Source: Cellulomonas sp. SLBN-39
GTDB lineage: Bacteria; Actinomycetota; Actinomycetes; Actinomycetales; Cellulomonadaceae
DNA length: 64,000 bases
Direction: 5' to 3'
NCBI RefSeq assembly: GCF_006715865.1
Contig: NZ_VFOA01000001.1
Coordinates: forward strand, 372,001-436,000
The first letter of the stretch is position 1. Every line of letters starts with the position of its first letter. The notes under the pieces are model-generated. The model was not told where the DNA came from, ran no database searches, and saw only the letters and a list, made by a program, of their open reading frames with translations. Position numbers and translations under genes: made by a program. Positions 1 to 8,763 of the stretch are shown piece after piece.

Positions 1-166
1 GTCGCAGGAGGCGATCGCCGAGGCGCAGCAGAAGGTCGCGGACGCCGAGGCCGAGCTGGAGTCCGCGCAGGCCGCCGCCGGCTCGGAGGCCGGGGGCGCG
101 CTGACGTCGCTCGGCGAGGAGCTCGCGGGCCTCGGGGCCGACCTGGAGCAGGCCGCCCAGGGCTGA
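1..166 (+). CDS. 3' end of an unknown alanine/glutamate-rich coiled-coil protein (partial)
   Basis: Only the last 54 residues are present, read from position 2 to a TGA at 164-166; the start lies outside the window. The visible part is almost entirely Ala, Glu, Gln, Leu and Asp in heptad-like spacing (for example IAEAQQKVADAEAELESAQ), which suggests a long helix or coiled coil, followed by a Gly/Leu-rich tail. No domain can be recognised. A 10-bp hairpin directly downstream looks like its terminator. The frame is supported by the acidic helix composition and the absence of any competing reading frame. Confidence 0.6.
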   Translation, partial: SQEAIAEAQQKVADAEAELESAQAAAGSEAGGALTSLGEELAGLGADLEQAAQG

Positions 167-169
167 CCG

Positions 170-209
170 CCTGCCCGGGCCCGCCCCGACCCGGGCGCAC
201 CCGGGCAGG
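170..209 (+). terminator. Hairpin after the partial gene
   Basis: The stem CCTGCCCGGG (170-179) pairs perfectly with CCCGGGCAGG (200-209) across a 20-nt loop, four bases after the stop codon. There is no T-tract, as is usual in high-G+C actinobacteria. Confidence 0.6.
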
Positions 210-287
210 GTCGGGCGTCCGGGTGAACTTGGACGTCCACCCCGCCGCGTCGGTGCGTTCGGCGCCGGAGCTGCCGATCTTCGGGGT

Positions 288-416
288 ATGACCTCCCGAG
301 AGCCGACGCGCGAGCTGCGACGACACCACGCCGAGTGGTGGGTCGTCGCGGCGTGGTCGTCGCTCGTGCTCCTCGTGGTCAGCGGACTGCTCGCCGCCGC
401 AGGCGTCGCGCACTGA
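288..416 (+). CDS. Small single-pass membrane protein, 42 aa
   Basis: An ATG at 288 opens a 42-residue frame ending at TGA 414-416. The peptide has a charged N-terminus (MTSREPTRELRRHHAEWW) followed by one hydrophobic stretch of about 22 residues rich in Val, Leu and Ala, and ends in GVAH. The topology is what a short single-pass membrane peptide would show, with the Arg/His-rich end inside by the positive-inside rule. It sits alone between two hairpins (170-209 and 424-459), which supports an independent transcript. No family is recognised. No clear Shine-Dalgarno is visible. Confidence 0.45.
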   Translation: MTSREPTRELRRHHAEWWVVAAWSSLVLLVVSGLLAAAGVAH

Positions 417-423
417 ACCGGGT

Positions 424-459
424 CCCGACGGCAGACAACCCCCCTGGTCTGCCGTCGGG
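424..459 (+). terminator. Strong hairpin after the 42-aa ORF
   Basis: A perfect 13-bp stem, CCCGACGGCAGAC (424-436) with GTCTGCCGTCGGG (447-459), closes a 10-nt C-rich loop. It lies 8 nt after the small ORF and upstream of the -10 box of the next gene. Confidence 0.75.
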
Positions 460-503
460 CACCCGCCCTCCCCGCCGGTCCGGGTCCTGCGTATCCTCGG
501 CCC

Positions 504-1721
504 GTGAGCACCCCGCCCCGGTGGCAGCAGGTCGCGGCCGCGTCCGGCCTCCTGGACGCCGACGGGGCCGTGCGCGCCACGGTCTTCGCCGAGATGTCGG
601 CGCTCGCCGCCCGCACCGGTGCGCTGAACCTCGGGCAGGGCTTCCCCGACGTGGACGGCCCGCCGGCCGTCGCGCGCGCCGCGGCCGACGCGATCCTCGC
701 CGGCGTCAACCAGTACCCGCCCGGTCCCGGGACGCCCGCGCTGCGCGAGGCCGTCGCCGCGCACCAGGAGGCGCGGTACGGCCTGCGGGTCGACCCGGAC
801 CGCGAGGTCCTGGTCACGACCGGGGCGACGGAGGCCCTGGCGGCGGCCGTCCTCGCGCTCGTCGGACCCAGCGACGAGGTTCTCACGCTTGAGCCGTTCT
901 ACGACTCGTACGCCGCCGTCGTCGCCCTGGCCGGCGCCCGTCACACGACGGCGCCCCTGCGTGCGACCCCGGACGGCTTCCGCCTCGACGTCGAGGCCCT
1001 GGAGCGCGCCGTGACACCGGCGACGCGCATGCTCCTGCTGAACTCCCCGCACAACCCGACCGGTGCGGTGCTGGACGCGGACGAGCTCGCCGCCGTCGCC
1101 CGGGTCGCGGTCGCGCACGACCTGCTCGTGGTCACCGACGAGGTCTACGAGCACCTGGTCTACGGGGTGCCGCACGTGCCGATCGCCACGCTGCCGGGCA
1201 TGGCCGGGCGGACGCTGACCGTCTCGTCGAGCGGCAAGACGTTCTCGTTCACGGGCTGGAAGATCGGCTGGGTCACCGGGCCCGAGGCGCTGGTCACCGC
1301 GGTGCGCACGGTGAAGCAGTTCCTCACGTACGTCTCGGGCGCCCCGTTCCAGCCCGCCGTGGCGGGTGCGCTGACCGACCCCGCGGCCCTCGCGTGGGTC
1401 GACGGGCTCGTCGCGTCGCTGGCCGCGCGGCGGGACCTGCTGTGCGCGGGCCTGACGGCCGCGGGCTTCGACGTCGTGCGCCCGGACGGCACGTACTTCG
1501 TGCTGGCCGACCCGCGCCCGCTGGGGTTCGACGACGGGGTCGCGTTCACGCGCGAGCTCCCGGCGCGCGCGGGCGTCGTGGGGGTCCCCGTCTCCGCGTT
1601 CACGCACGACGGGTCGGACGCCGGCCGGGCGCTGCGGCCCTTCGTGCGGTTCACGTTCGTCAAGCGCCAGGACGTGCTGGAGCAGGCGGTCGAGCGGCTC
1701 GCGGCGCTGCGCCCCCGGTGA
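504..1721 (+). CDS. PLP-dependent class I/II aminotransferase (Rv0858c/DapC-like)
   Basis: This 405-aa fold-type I aminotransferase uses pyridoxal phosphate to move amino groups. Visible marks are the N-terminal NLGQGFPD, NQYPPGPG, the NSPHNPTGAV substrate/PLP segment, TDEVYEHL, and the PLP lysine K245 in SSSGKTFSFTGWKIGW. The sequence is close in layout to M. tuberculosis Rv0858c, studied as an N-succinyldiaminopimelate aminotransferase. A second, more context-supported dapC lies at 56932-58080, so the in vivo substrate here is uncertain; glutamine-type or methionine/kynurenine-type transaminases share the fold. The GTG start is supported by a TATCCT box at 492-497, six bases upstream, which suggests a leaderless transcript. 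It converges on the MFS gene with a 13-bp gap. Confidence 0.85.
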   Translation: MSTPPRWQQVAAASGLLDADGAVRATVFAEMSALAARTGALNLGQGFPDVDGPPAVARAAADAILAGVNQYPPGPGTPALREAVAAHQEARYGLRVDPDREVLVTTGATEALAAAVLALVGPSDEVLTLEPFYDSYAAVVALAGARHTTAPLRATPDGFRLDVEALERAVTPATRMLLLNSPHNPTGAVLDADELAAVARVAVAHDLLVVTDEVYEHLVYGVPHVPIATLPGMAGRTLTVSSSGKTFSFTGWKIGWVTGPEALVTAVRTVKQFLTYVSGAPFQPAVAGALTDPAALAWVDGLVASLAARRDLLCAGLTAAGFDVVRPDGTYFVLADPRPLGFDDGVAFTRELPARAGVVGVPVSAFTHDGSDAGRALRPFVRFTFVKRQDVLEQAVERLAALRPR

Positions 1722-1734
1722 CGGACGGCTCCCG

Positions 1735-3042
1735 TCAGAGCCGGGTCCAGGCACCCCCGCGGCGGAACGCCGGCGTGGCCAGGGCGAGCACGAGCAGACC
1801 GACGACGGCGGCGGCGAACATCACCACGGCCATCGCGACCGCGTCGCCGCCGAGCAGCCCCGAGACGGGGCTGACGACGCCGGCGACCCCGGCCTGCAGG
1901 GAGCCGATGAAGGCCGCGGCCGTGCCGGCGACGGCGCCGTGACGGCTCAGCGCGACCGCGGACGCGTTCGGCGGCGCGAGGTTGACCAGGGTGAGCACGA
2001 GCCACAGGACCACGAGCAGCCCCCACATGCCGCCGGCCCCCGTGAGGGCGACGACCAGCAGCACCCCGGTGAGCACGACGGTGACCACCTGCGCGACCCG
2101 CAGGATCCGGATGGGCGCGACCCGTCGCACGAGCGCGGCGTTGACCTGCGCCCCGAGCACGAGCCCGACGCCGTTGACCGCGAAGACGACCGCGAACTCC
2201 TGCTCGCTGAGGCCGTAGCCCTGGCGCAGCACGAAGGGCGAGGCGACCACGTAGCTCATGAGGACGGCCATCGCCAGGCCGGGCATGACGGCCAGCGCGA
2301 CGAAGTGCCGGTCGCGCAGCAGCGCCGCGTACCCCGCGAGCGCGGTCCGCACCCCGCCGGGGCGGCGGCGCTCGGGCGGCAACGTCTCGGGCATCTTGAC
2401 CAGCACGAGCACCCACAGGGCGACGCCGAAGACGGCGAGGGCGACGAAGACGGCCCGCCAGCCGGCCTGCCCGGCGATGAGCCCGCCGAGGGACGGGGCG
2501 AACAGGGGTGCGACGCCGATGACGAGCATGAGGCGCGACATGAGACGGGACGCGTCGGAGCCCACGAACCGGTCGCGGATCAGCGCCATGGCCACGACCG
2601 TGGCGGACGCGTTGAAGAAGCCCTGGGCCACGCGCAGCGCGATCAGCGGGCCGATCGCCCCGACCAGCGCGCACAGCAGCGACGTGACGACGTGCAGGGC
2701 CACGCCCACGAGCACGGGCCGGCGGCGGCCGAACCGGTCGGACAGCGGGCCGACGACGAGCTGGCCGACGGCGCCGCCGACGAGCATGCCCGTCATGGTG
2801 AGCTGGGCGGCGGTCGCCGAGGTGCCGAGGTCCGCGGCGACCTCGGGCAGCGACGGCAGGTAGATGTCGGTGGACACCGCGGGCAGGGCCGCCATCGTGC
2901 CGAGCAGGAGCACGTACCGGGCGTCGGGGCGGTAGGTGGCGCGGGGTGCGTCCGCGGCGGTCGCGGGGGGCGTCACGGAGGCGGCGGCCGGGTCGACGGC
3001 CGTCGGGTCGGGGCGTGCTGAGGGGGGTGGTGCGCTCGTCAT
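1735..3042 (-). CDS. Bcr/CflA-type MFS drug-efflux transporter
   Basis: About 435 aa with twelve predicted membrane helices. An N-terminal cytoplasmic Ala/Pro-rich leader of roughly 45 residues precedes TM1. Diagnostic marks of the Bcr/CflA (DHA1) branch are STDIYLPSLP in the first periplasmic loop and the motif-A loop GPLSDRFGRRRP between TM2 and TM3. It is expected to be a proton-coupled exporter of drugs or metabolites in the cytoplasmic membrane; the substrate cannot be read from sequence. An in-frame ATG at 3051 would add three residues (MAG); no ribosome site clearly decides. It converges on the aminotransferase. Confidence 0.88.
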   Translation of the reverse strand: MTSAPPPSARPDPTAVDPAAASVTPPATAADAPRATYRPDARYVLLLGTMAALPAVSTDIYLPSLPEVAADLGTSATAAQLTMTGMLVGGAVGQLVVGPLSDRFGRRRPVLVGVALHVVTSLLCALVGAIGPLIALRVAQGFFNASATVVAMALIRDRFVGSDASRLMSRLMLVIGVAPLFAPSLGGLIAGQAGWRAVFVALAVFGVALWVLVLVKMPETLPPERRRPGGVRTALAGYAALLRDRHFVALAVMPGLAMAVLMSYVVASPFVLRQGYGLSEQEFAVVFAVNGVGLVLGAQVNAALVRRVAPIRILRVAQVVTVVLTGVLLVVALTGAGGMWGLLVVLWLVLTLVNLAPPNASAVALSRHGAVAGTAAAFIGSLQAGVAGVVSPVSGLLGGDAVAMAVVMFAAAVVGLLVLALATPAFRRGGAWTRL

Positions 3043-3182
3043 CCCCGCCATCGTCGCACCGCGTCCGACCGCCCCGCGAATCGATTCGACGTGCCGCCGG
3101 TCACGGTCGCGCCGCGCCCTGCCCCGCGGACCTCCACCGCGACCCGGGGCACCGCGTCGGTGCCCCGTGAGAGCGTGGCGGC

Positions 3183-3950
3183 ATGTGCGGTCGCTACGCG
3201 TCGTTCCGGGAGGACCAGGCCCTCGCCGACGAGTTCGCCGTCGCCGTGGTCGCGGACGACGTGCGGCTGCTGCCGCCGTCGTGGAACGTGGCACCGACCG
3301 ACGGCGTGCGGATCGTCGTCGAGCGCGCCGACCAGGCGACGGGCGAGATCACGCGCCAGCTGCGCGTGGCCCGCTGGGGCCTCGTGCCGTCGTGGGCGAA
3401 GGACCCGTCGGTGGGGGCCCGGATGATCAACGCCCGCGTCGAGACGCTGGCGCAGAAGTCGGCGTTCGCCCGGCCGCTGGCGACGCGACGGGCCCTGCTG
3501 CCGGCGGACGGCTACTACGAGTGGCAGGCCGCTCCCCCGCCGGCGACGGGCGCGAAGGGCCGCACGCCGAAGCAGCCGTTCTTCCTCACGCCCGCGGACG
3601 GCTCGGTCGCGGCGCTCGCCGGGCTCTACGAGTTCTGGCGCGACCCCTCCAAGGATGACGACGACCCGGCGCGCTGGCTGGTCTCGGCGACGGTCGTGAC
3701 CCGCGCGTCGACGGGGCCGCTCGCCGCGATCCACGACCGCCGTCCGGTGCTGCTGCCGCACGACGTGCACGACGCGTGGCTCGACCCGGCGACCGGTGCG
3801 GACGCGGCCCGGGCGATCCTCGACGTCCCGCCCCCCGCGCTGGTGGCCACGCCCGTCTCGACGCGGGTCAATGCGGTCGCGAACGACGGCCCCGAGCTGC
3901 TCGACCCGGTCGAGCCCGCTCCCTGGGCGTACGGCGGCCCCGACGCCTGA
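3183..3950 (+). CDS. SRAP-domain protein (YedK/HMCES family)
   Basis: The 255-aa protein begins MCGRYA, placing Cys2 immediately after the initiator Met as the family requires: that cysteine forms a thiazolidine crosslink with abasic sites in single-stranded DNA and so shields them. Further family marks are WNVAPTD (the conserved Asn), ARWGLVPSWAKDP, INARVETL, RRALLPADGYYEW (catalytic Glu region) and the C-terminal HDRRPVLL with its conserved His. The protein would act on replication-associated abasic lesions in the cytoplasm. It stands alone, converging on the cyclase gene 30 bp away. Confidence 0.93.
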   Translation: MCGRYASFREDQALADEFAVAVVADDVRLLPPSWNVAPTDGVRIVVERADQATGEITRQLRVARWGLVPSWAKDPSVGARMINARVETLAQKSAFARPLATRRALLPADGYYEWQAAPPPATGAKGRTPKQPFFLTPADGSVAALAGLYEFWRDPSKDDDDPARWLVSATVVTRASTGPLAAIHDRRPVLLPHDVHDAWLDPATGADAARAILDVPPPALVATPVSTRVNAVANDGPELLDPVEPAPWAYGGPDA

Positions 3951-3980
3951 CGTCCCCGCCGCTCAGGACCGACGGCCGTC

Positions 3981-5186
3981 TCAGCGGCCGCCGGCCAGCG
4001 GGGGGCGCAGGGACCAGGTCAGGCCCTCGAGCTCGTGGGGCACGCCGGGGGCGCGCTCGAGGCGGTAGGGCTCCAGGCGTCCGACGCCGGCGAGGTCGCG
4101 CTCGCCCTGCGCGGTCAGCGTGAAGCGCGGGTCGTGGGCGAGCACCTGCGCCGTCGCGGGGTCCGTCAGCACCGAGCTCGGCTCGGCGGTGTCCGTCAGG
4201 CGCGCGGCGACGTTGACGCTGGGGCCGAACACGTCGCCGAAGCGGGACAGCACGCGCCCCCACACCAGCCCGACGCGCACCGGGGTGACCCCGCGGGCGC
4301 CCTCCACGAGGCCGCCGGGTGCGCTCTCGGCCTCGAGGTCGATGGACCCGCCGAACGCGTCGGCCAGGCCCACGGCGATGAGCGCACCGGTCGCGGCGTC
4401 GTCGGCGATGAACAGCACGGCGTCGCCGATGGTCTTCACGACGCGCCCGCCGAGCCCGGCGACGACGTCGCGCGCCGCGGCCTCGAAGCGCTGCACGAAG
4501 TCCGACAGGTCGGTGGACCCGAGGCCCGCGGTGCGGCGCGTGAAGGAGACCATGTCGGCGAACCCGACGGCGCGGGCCAGCGGCAGCCGCGCGGGGTCGG
4601 TGGCGGTGCCGCGCACGTCGCCGAACTCGGCGCCGTAGCGGGCGGCGATCGACGCGAGCTGACGGCGCCAGGAGTGCACGAGCTGGGCCTCGAGCACGGG
4701 GGCGAGCTCCTCGAGCCGGTCGAGGACGAGGAGCCGGGCGGTGGTGTCGTCGAGCTCGTAGCGCACGGCCATGTCCTCGACGAGGGCCTCGACCTGCCAC
4801 AGCGCGAGCCGGTCGGAGGTGTGCCCGAGCGCGCGGGTCAGGCTGACGACCGTGCCCAGGTCGAGGCCGTGCTCGCGCGAGAGGTCCACGGACCGCGCGA
4901 ACGCGTGCGCGTCGGCCTCGGTGAAGTTGCGGACGTCGGGGTCCACGGCAGGCAGCCCGAGGGTGCGCCAGTACAGCAGGACCCGGTCGACCTCGACGCC
5001 GTGGCGGGCGGCGACGTCGCGCGCCGTGAGCGTGCGCGGGCCGCCGAGCAGCGCCGTGTCGAGGTCGTCCTGCGTGCCGGACGCGGGGGCTCCGGACGTG
5101 TCGGCGGCGCCGGTCCCGGGCCTGCCGAGGGGCTCGTCGTCGCTTCCAGGCACGGCGGCAGGGTAGTCCACGTCCCCGTCAGGCAC
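3981..5186 (-). CDS. Class III adenylate cyclase with Rv1264-like N-terminal regulatory domain
   Basis: About 401 aa. The N-terminal ~190 residues ([11 protein letters not shown] ... helical) resemble the pH-responsive regulatory region of M. tuberculosis Rv1264. The C-terminal catalytic homology domain has both metal aspartates ([10 protein letters not shown]211; [10 protein letters not shown]255), the adenine-selecting Lys in VVKT and Asp in GDVFG, and the transition-state Asn and Arg in SVNVAARL (N325, R329). All catalytic residues are therefore present and ATP rather than GTP is predicted. The chosen GTG start overlaps the birA stop by 8 bp; ATG-like starts at 5219 (inside birA), or GTGs at 5171 and 5153, are alternatives. 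cAMP would feed CRP-type regulation (see sites at 35997 and 56908). Confidence 0.9.
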   Translation of the reverse strand: MPDGDVDYPAAVPGSDDEPLGRPGTGAADTSGAPASGTQDDLDTALLGGPRTLTARDVAARHGVEVDRVLLYWRTLGLPAVDPDVRNFTEADAHAFARSVDLSREHGLDLGTVVSLTRALGHTSDRLALWQVEALVEDMAVRYELDDTTARLLVLDRLEELAPVLEAQLVHSWRRQLASIAARYGAEFGDVRGTATDPARLPLARAVGFADMVSFTRRTAGLGSTDLSDFVQRFEAAARDVVAGLGGRVVKTIGDAVLFIADDAATGALIAVGLADAFGGSIDLEAESAPGGLVEGARGVTPVRVGLVWGRVLSRFGDVFGPSVNVAARLTDTAEPSSVLTDPATAQVLAHDPRFTLTAQGERDLAGVGRLEPYRLERAPGVPHELEGLTWSLRPPLAGGR

Positions 5187-6090
5187 CCGGGACCTGCTGC
5201 TCGTCGCGGGAGGGCGCACCCGCGCCCGCGGGCGGGCCGGAGCGGACGTGGCGGACGTCGCCGGCGTGCACGGTGCGCACGGTGCCGTCGACCTCGACCT
5301 CGAGGGCGCCGTCGTCGGCCAGCCCGCGGGCCGTCCCCGTCAGCGTGGACCCGTCCGGCAGCTCGACGGCGACCTCGCGGCCGAGCGTCGCGCACACGGC
5401 CGCGACGTCGTCGGCGAGGCCCGAGCCGACGGCGTCGCCCTCCGCCTGGGCCCAGCGGCGCGCGACGTCGTCGAGCGCGGAGACCAGGGCGACGAGCACG
5501 GTGGTCCGGTCGACGTCGTGGGCGCCCGCGAGCGCGAGCGACGTGGCGGTCGGCACGGGCAGCTCGTCGGCGCGCTGGTCGACGTTGACGCCGATCCCGA
5601 CGGCCACGGCGGGACCGTCGGCGTCGACGGCCTCGGCGAGGATCCCGGCGACCTTGCGCGCGGTGCCCCAGCCGGGCAGGTCGTCGACCCCGGGGCCGAG
5701 GTCGACGAGGACGTCGTTGGGCCACTTGAGCACGGCGGGCACGCCGACGGTGGCGCGCAGGGCCCGGACGGCCCCGAGCCCGGCGAGCAGCGGGAGCCAG
5801 CCGAAGGTGGCGGGGGCGGAGCGGGGGCGGGCGACGAACGTGCAGGTCAGCGCGGCCCGCGGCGGGGTGCTCCAGCCGCGGCCGACGCGTCCGCGACCGG
5901 CGGTCTGGTGCTCGGCGACCAGCACGGACCCGTGCGGCCACGACGCGGGGTCGGCGCGCAGGGCGGCGACGACGTCGGCGTTGGTCGAGGCCGTCGCGTC
6001 GACCACGTCGAGCCGGGCCAGGGGGCCGGCGGGTGCGAGCAGCATCGCCCGCAGCGCCGCGACCTCGAGGGGCGCTCGCTCGCTCGTCAT
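5179..6090 (-). CDS. birA: Biotin--[acetyl-CoA carboxylase] ligase
   Basis: This 303-aa enzyme makes biotinyl-5'-AMP and attaches biotin to the carrier lysine of AccA. Visible motifs are the adenylate-binding loop GRGRVGRG (about 65-72), KWPNDV (about 122-127) and a C-terminal SH3-like segment with [22 protein letters not shown]. There is no N-terminal helix-turn-helix, so this is a monofunctional ligase and not a repressor as in E. coli. It is divergent from accD with 106 bp between starts, fitting its substrate: both AccD and the biotinylated AccA are encoded in this window. The cyclase gene follows with overlapping ends, so the two are probably cotranscribed. Confidence 0.95.
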   Translation of the reverse strand: MTSERAPLEVAALRAMLLAPAGPLARLDVVDATASTNADVVAALRADPASWPHGSVLVAEHQTAGRGRVGRGWSTPPRAALTCTFVARPRSAPATFGWLPLLAGLGAVRALRATVGVPAVLKWPNDVLVDLGPGVDDLPGWGTARKVAGILAEAVDADGPAVAVGIGVNVDQRADELPVPTATSLALAGAHDVDRTTVLVALVSALDDVARRWAQAEGDAVGSGLADDVAAVCATLGREVAVELPDGSTLTGTARGLADDGALEVEVDGTVRTVHAGDVRHVRSGPPAGAGAPSRDEQQVPGA

Positions 6091-6196
6091 CGGGCCATCA
6101 TCCCCCGGGGCTTGTCGGATGCCCACACCCGCGGCCGGGCAACACGGTCCGGGGTGTGCACGCGGCCGGGGGCGGGTGCCGTCTAGCCTCGGTCGG

Positions 6197-7816
6197 GTGA
6201 CCCCGACCGACCCCGTGCCCCCGACCTCCGCGCCGCAGGCCGTCGCGCGCACGACCGCCGCACGGCTGGCGGACCTGCACGCACGCCGCGCGGCCGCCGT
6301 GGACGCCGCCGAGGAGGTGGCCGCGGCCAAGCAGCACGCGCGCGGCAAGAAGACCGCGCGCGAGCGGATCGACCAGCTGCTCGACCCGGGCTCGTTCACG
6401 GAGATCGACGCGTTCGTGCAGCACCGCTCGACGAACTTCGGGCTGGAGAAGAAGCGGGTCGCGGGCGACGGGGTCGTCGTCGGGCACGGCACGGTCGACG
6501 GCCGGCCGGTGGCCGTGCACGCGCAGGACTTCACGGTCTTCGGCGGCAGCCTGGGCGAGGTGCACGGGCAGAAGATCGCCAAGGTCATGGACCTCGCGCT
6601 GCGCACGGGCGTGCCGCTCGTGGGCATCAGCGACGGCGGCGGCGCGCGCATCCAGGAGGGTGTCGCGGGGCTGACGCAGTTCGCGGAGATCTTCCGGCGC
6701 AACGTGGCCGCGTCGGGCGTGATCCCGCAGATCAGCCTGATCCTCGGCCCGTCGGCGGGCGGCGCGGTGTACTCCCCCGCGCTGACGGACTTCATCGTCA
6801 TGGCCGACGGCACGTCGAACATGTTCATCACGGGACCGGACGTGATCCGCACGGTCACCGGCGAGGACGTGGGCTTCGAGGAGCTCGGCGGGGCGACGAC
6901 GCACAGCACCCGCTCGGGCGTCGCGCACTACATGGCCAGCGACGAGGACGACGCGATCGACTGGGTGCGCACGCTGCTGGCGTACCTGCCGTCGAACAAC
7001 ATGGCCGAGCCGCCGTCGTACCACCACGACGTGGAGCCGGAGGTCACCGAGGACGACCTGGTGCTGGACACGCTGGTGCCGGACTCGGACAACCAGCCGT
7101 ACGACATGCACACCGTGCTGGAGCAGGTGCTCGACGACGGGAGCCTGCTCGAGGTGCAGGCCCTGTACGCGCAGAACGTCGTCGTCGGGTTCGGGCACGT
7201 CGAGGGCCACCCGGTGGGCGTGGTCGCCAACCAGCCGACGCACATGGCGGGCACGCTCGACATCAACGCGGCCGAGAAGGCGGCGCGGTTCGTGCGCACG
7301 TGCGACGCGTTCGGCATCCCGGTGCTGACGTTCGTCGACGTGCCGGGGTTCCTGCCGGGCACGGACCAGGAGTGGAACGGCATCATCCGGCGCGGCGCCA
7401 AGCTCATCTACGCGTACGCCGAGGCCACGGTCCCGCTGGTCACGGTGATCACGCGCAAGGCGTACGGCGGCGCGTACATCGTCATGGGCTCCAAGCAGCT
7501 GGGTGCCGACGTGAACCTGGCGTGGCCGACCGCGCAGATCGCGGTGATGGGTGCGGGCGGGGCGGTGAACATCCTGCAGCGCGGGGCGCTCAAGGCCGTC
7601 GCGGAGGCCGGCGGGGACGTCGAGGCCGAGCGCGCGCGCCTGACCGCGGAGTACGAGGACGCGATCGTGCACCCGTGGGAGGCCGCCGAGCGCGGGTACG
7701 TGGACGCGGTCATCGCCCCCTCGGAGACGCGCGTGCAGATCGTGCGGGCGCTGCGGCTGCTGCGCACCAAGCGGGCGGCGCTGCCCCCGAAGAAGCACGG
7801 GAACATCCCGCTGTGA
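6197..7816 (+). CDS. accD: Acyl-CoA carboxylase carboxyltransferase (beta) subunit, AccD5/PccB type
   Basis: The 539-aa protein carries out carboxyl transfer from carboxybiotin to acetyl- or propionyl-CoA. It has the duplicated crotonase-like core of the family: GGGARIQEG and [16 protein letters not shown] form the first oxyanion/CoA region, and [26 protein letters not shown] and [12 protein letters not shown] the second. Length matches PccB/AccD5 (about 530-550). The GTG start follows TAGCCT (6184-6189) by seven bases, suggesting a leaderless mRNA. It heads an apparent accD-ORF-accE unit; the biotin carboxylase partner is at 14336. Confidence 0.95.
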   Translation: MTPTDPVPPTSAPQAVARTTAARLADLHARRAAAVDAAEEVAAAKQHARGKKTARERIDQLLDPGSFTEIDAFVQHRSTNFGLEKKRVAGDGVVVGHGTVDGRPVAVHAQDFTVFGGSLGEVHGQKIAKVMDLALRTGVPLVGISDGGGARIQEGVAGLTQFAEIFRRNVAASGVIPQISLILGPSAGGAVYSPALTDFIVMADGTSNMFITGPDVIRTVTGEDVGFEELGGATTHSTRSGVAHYMASDEDDAIDWVRTLLAYLPSNNMAEPPSYHHDVEPEVTEDDLVLDTLVPDSDNQPYDMHTVLEQVLDDGSLLEVQALYAQNVVVGFGHVEGHPVGVVANQPTHMAGTLDINAAEKAARFVRTCDAFGIPVLTFVDVPGFLPGTDQEWNGIIRRGAKLIYAYAEATVPLVTVITRKAYGGAYIVMGSKQLGADVNLAWPTAQIAVMGAGGAVNILQRGALKAVAEAGGDVEAERARLTAEYEDAIVHPWEAAERGYVDAVIAPSETRVQIVRALRLLRTKRAALPPKKHGNIPL

Positions 7817-7925
7817 CCCGGTGCGGCCCGACGTCGGGCAGGCTGGGCGGGTGCCCGGCGACGGGCGCGACCGGCAGGACCAGGACGAGCACGCGCGGGT
7901 CCCGCGCGACGAGGACGGTGGCACG

Positions 7926-8480
7926 GTGAGCGAGCACGAGCACGACCCCGACGAGCACGACCCCGCCTCGCACGGGCGCGACCCGCTGACCGGTGTCGAC
8001 GCGGGCGAGCTGCACGCGGCGGTCGACGAGCTGGCCGCGACGCTGCACGCGTACGTCGAGACGGCTGTCGGGGTGCGCGCGGAGTTCTCCGCGACGGAGT
8101 CCGACGAGGACCCGCGGGTGCTGGCGATCGAGCAGCGCGTCGGTGCGCTCAACGCCCAGCTGTACGACCTGCTGCACGCGCGGCTGGGCCTGCACGCGGA
8201 CCTCACAGGCATGACGTGGGACGACCGGGAGGACGAGGACCACGCCCCGGCCGGGCCGGGCGAGCGGGACACGTTCCACCTGGGCTTCGTCGTCGAGCTG
8301 CCCGCCACGGTCACCGACCTCACGCTCGACGCGGTGCTCGACCTGGTCGACGACGGCGGCGGTGCCATCACCGAGCGCCTCGCCGGGCTGGGCTACGTGG
8401 TCGGCGAGTGGAGCGCGGCCCGGGGCGGCCCGGTCATGCTCGACGGCGAGGACGACGACGAGGACGAGGACGAGGAGTGA
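7926..8480 (+). CDS. Acidic protein of unknown function between accD and accE
   Basis: A 184-aa protein with a His/Asp/Glu-rich N-terminus (SEHEHDPDEHD), a helical middle (ELHAAVDELAATLHAYVETAV), and a compact C-terminal part (DTFHLGFVVELPATVTDLTLDAVLDLV ... ITERLAGLGYVVGEW) that ends in about fourteen consecutive Asp/Glu. No signal peptide or membrane segment. I recognise no family. GTG at 7926 is preferred because GAGGACGG lies about ten bases upstream; a GTG at 7851 would add 25 charged residues. Its stop overlaps the accE start (GTGA), so translation of accE is probably coupled to it and a link to the carboxylase is plausible but unproven. Confidence 0.75.
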   Translation: MSEHEHDPDEHDPASHGRDPLTGVDAGELHAAVDELAATLHAYVETAVGVRAEFSATESDEDPRVLAIEQRVGALNAQLYDLLHARLGLHADLTGMTWDDREDEDHAPAGPGERDTFHLGFVVELPATVTDLTLDAVLDLVDDGGGAITERLAGLGYVVGEWSAARGGPVMLDGEDDDEDEDEE

Positions 8481-8704
8481 GCGAGCAGCCGCACGTGCAC
8501 GTCGTGCGCGGGGCGCCGGACGACGTCGAGCTCGCGGCGCTCGTCGCGGGCCTGGTCGCGGCCTCGCACGGGCGCACCCCGGCCGAGGACGACGGGCCGC
8601 CGGACCGCTCGGCCCGGGCCCGCTGGGTCGCGCCCGGCCGCCTGCGGGGCACCGCCCCGCTGCCCCGTGGCCGGGACGCGTGGCGCTGGTCGCTGCACCC
8701 CTGA
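8477..8704 (+). CDS. accE: Acyl-CoA carboxylase epsilon subunit
   Basis: A 75-aa protein with the short family signature HVHVVRGAPDDVELAALVAGLVAA near the N-terminus, followed by an Arg/Trp-containing tail (SARARWVAPGRL ... WRWSLHP). In mycobacteria and streptomycetes the epsilon subunit binds the AccA-AccD complex and raises its activity. Its GTG start is fused to the previous stop (GTGA at 8477-8480). It is easily missed because of its size; the assignment rests on the VVRGxPxDxELAAL pattern and its location behind accD. Confidence 0.88.
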   Translation: MSEQPHVHVVRGAPDDVELAALVAGLVAASHGRTPAEDDGPPDRSARARWVAPGRLRGTAPLPRGRDAWRWSLHP

Positions 8705-8763
8705 CGGCACGTCGGGGCGCCCGCGGCGGCGGGGGCCCGGTGCGCGCCGAGTAGGGTCTGCCG

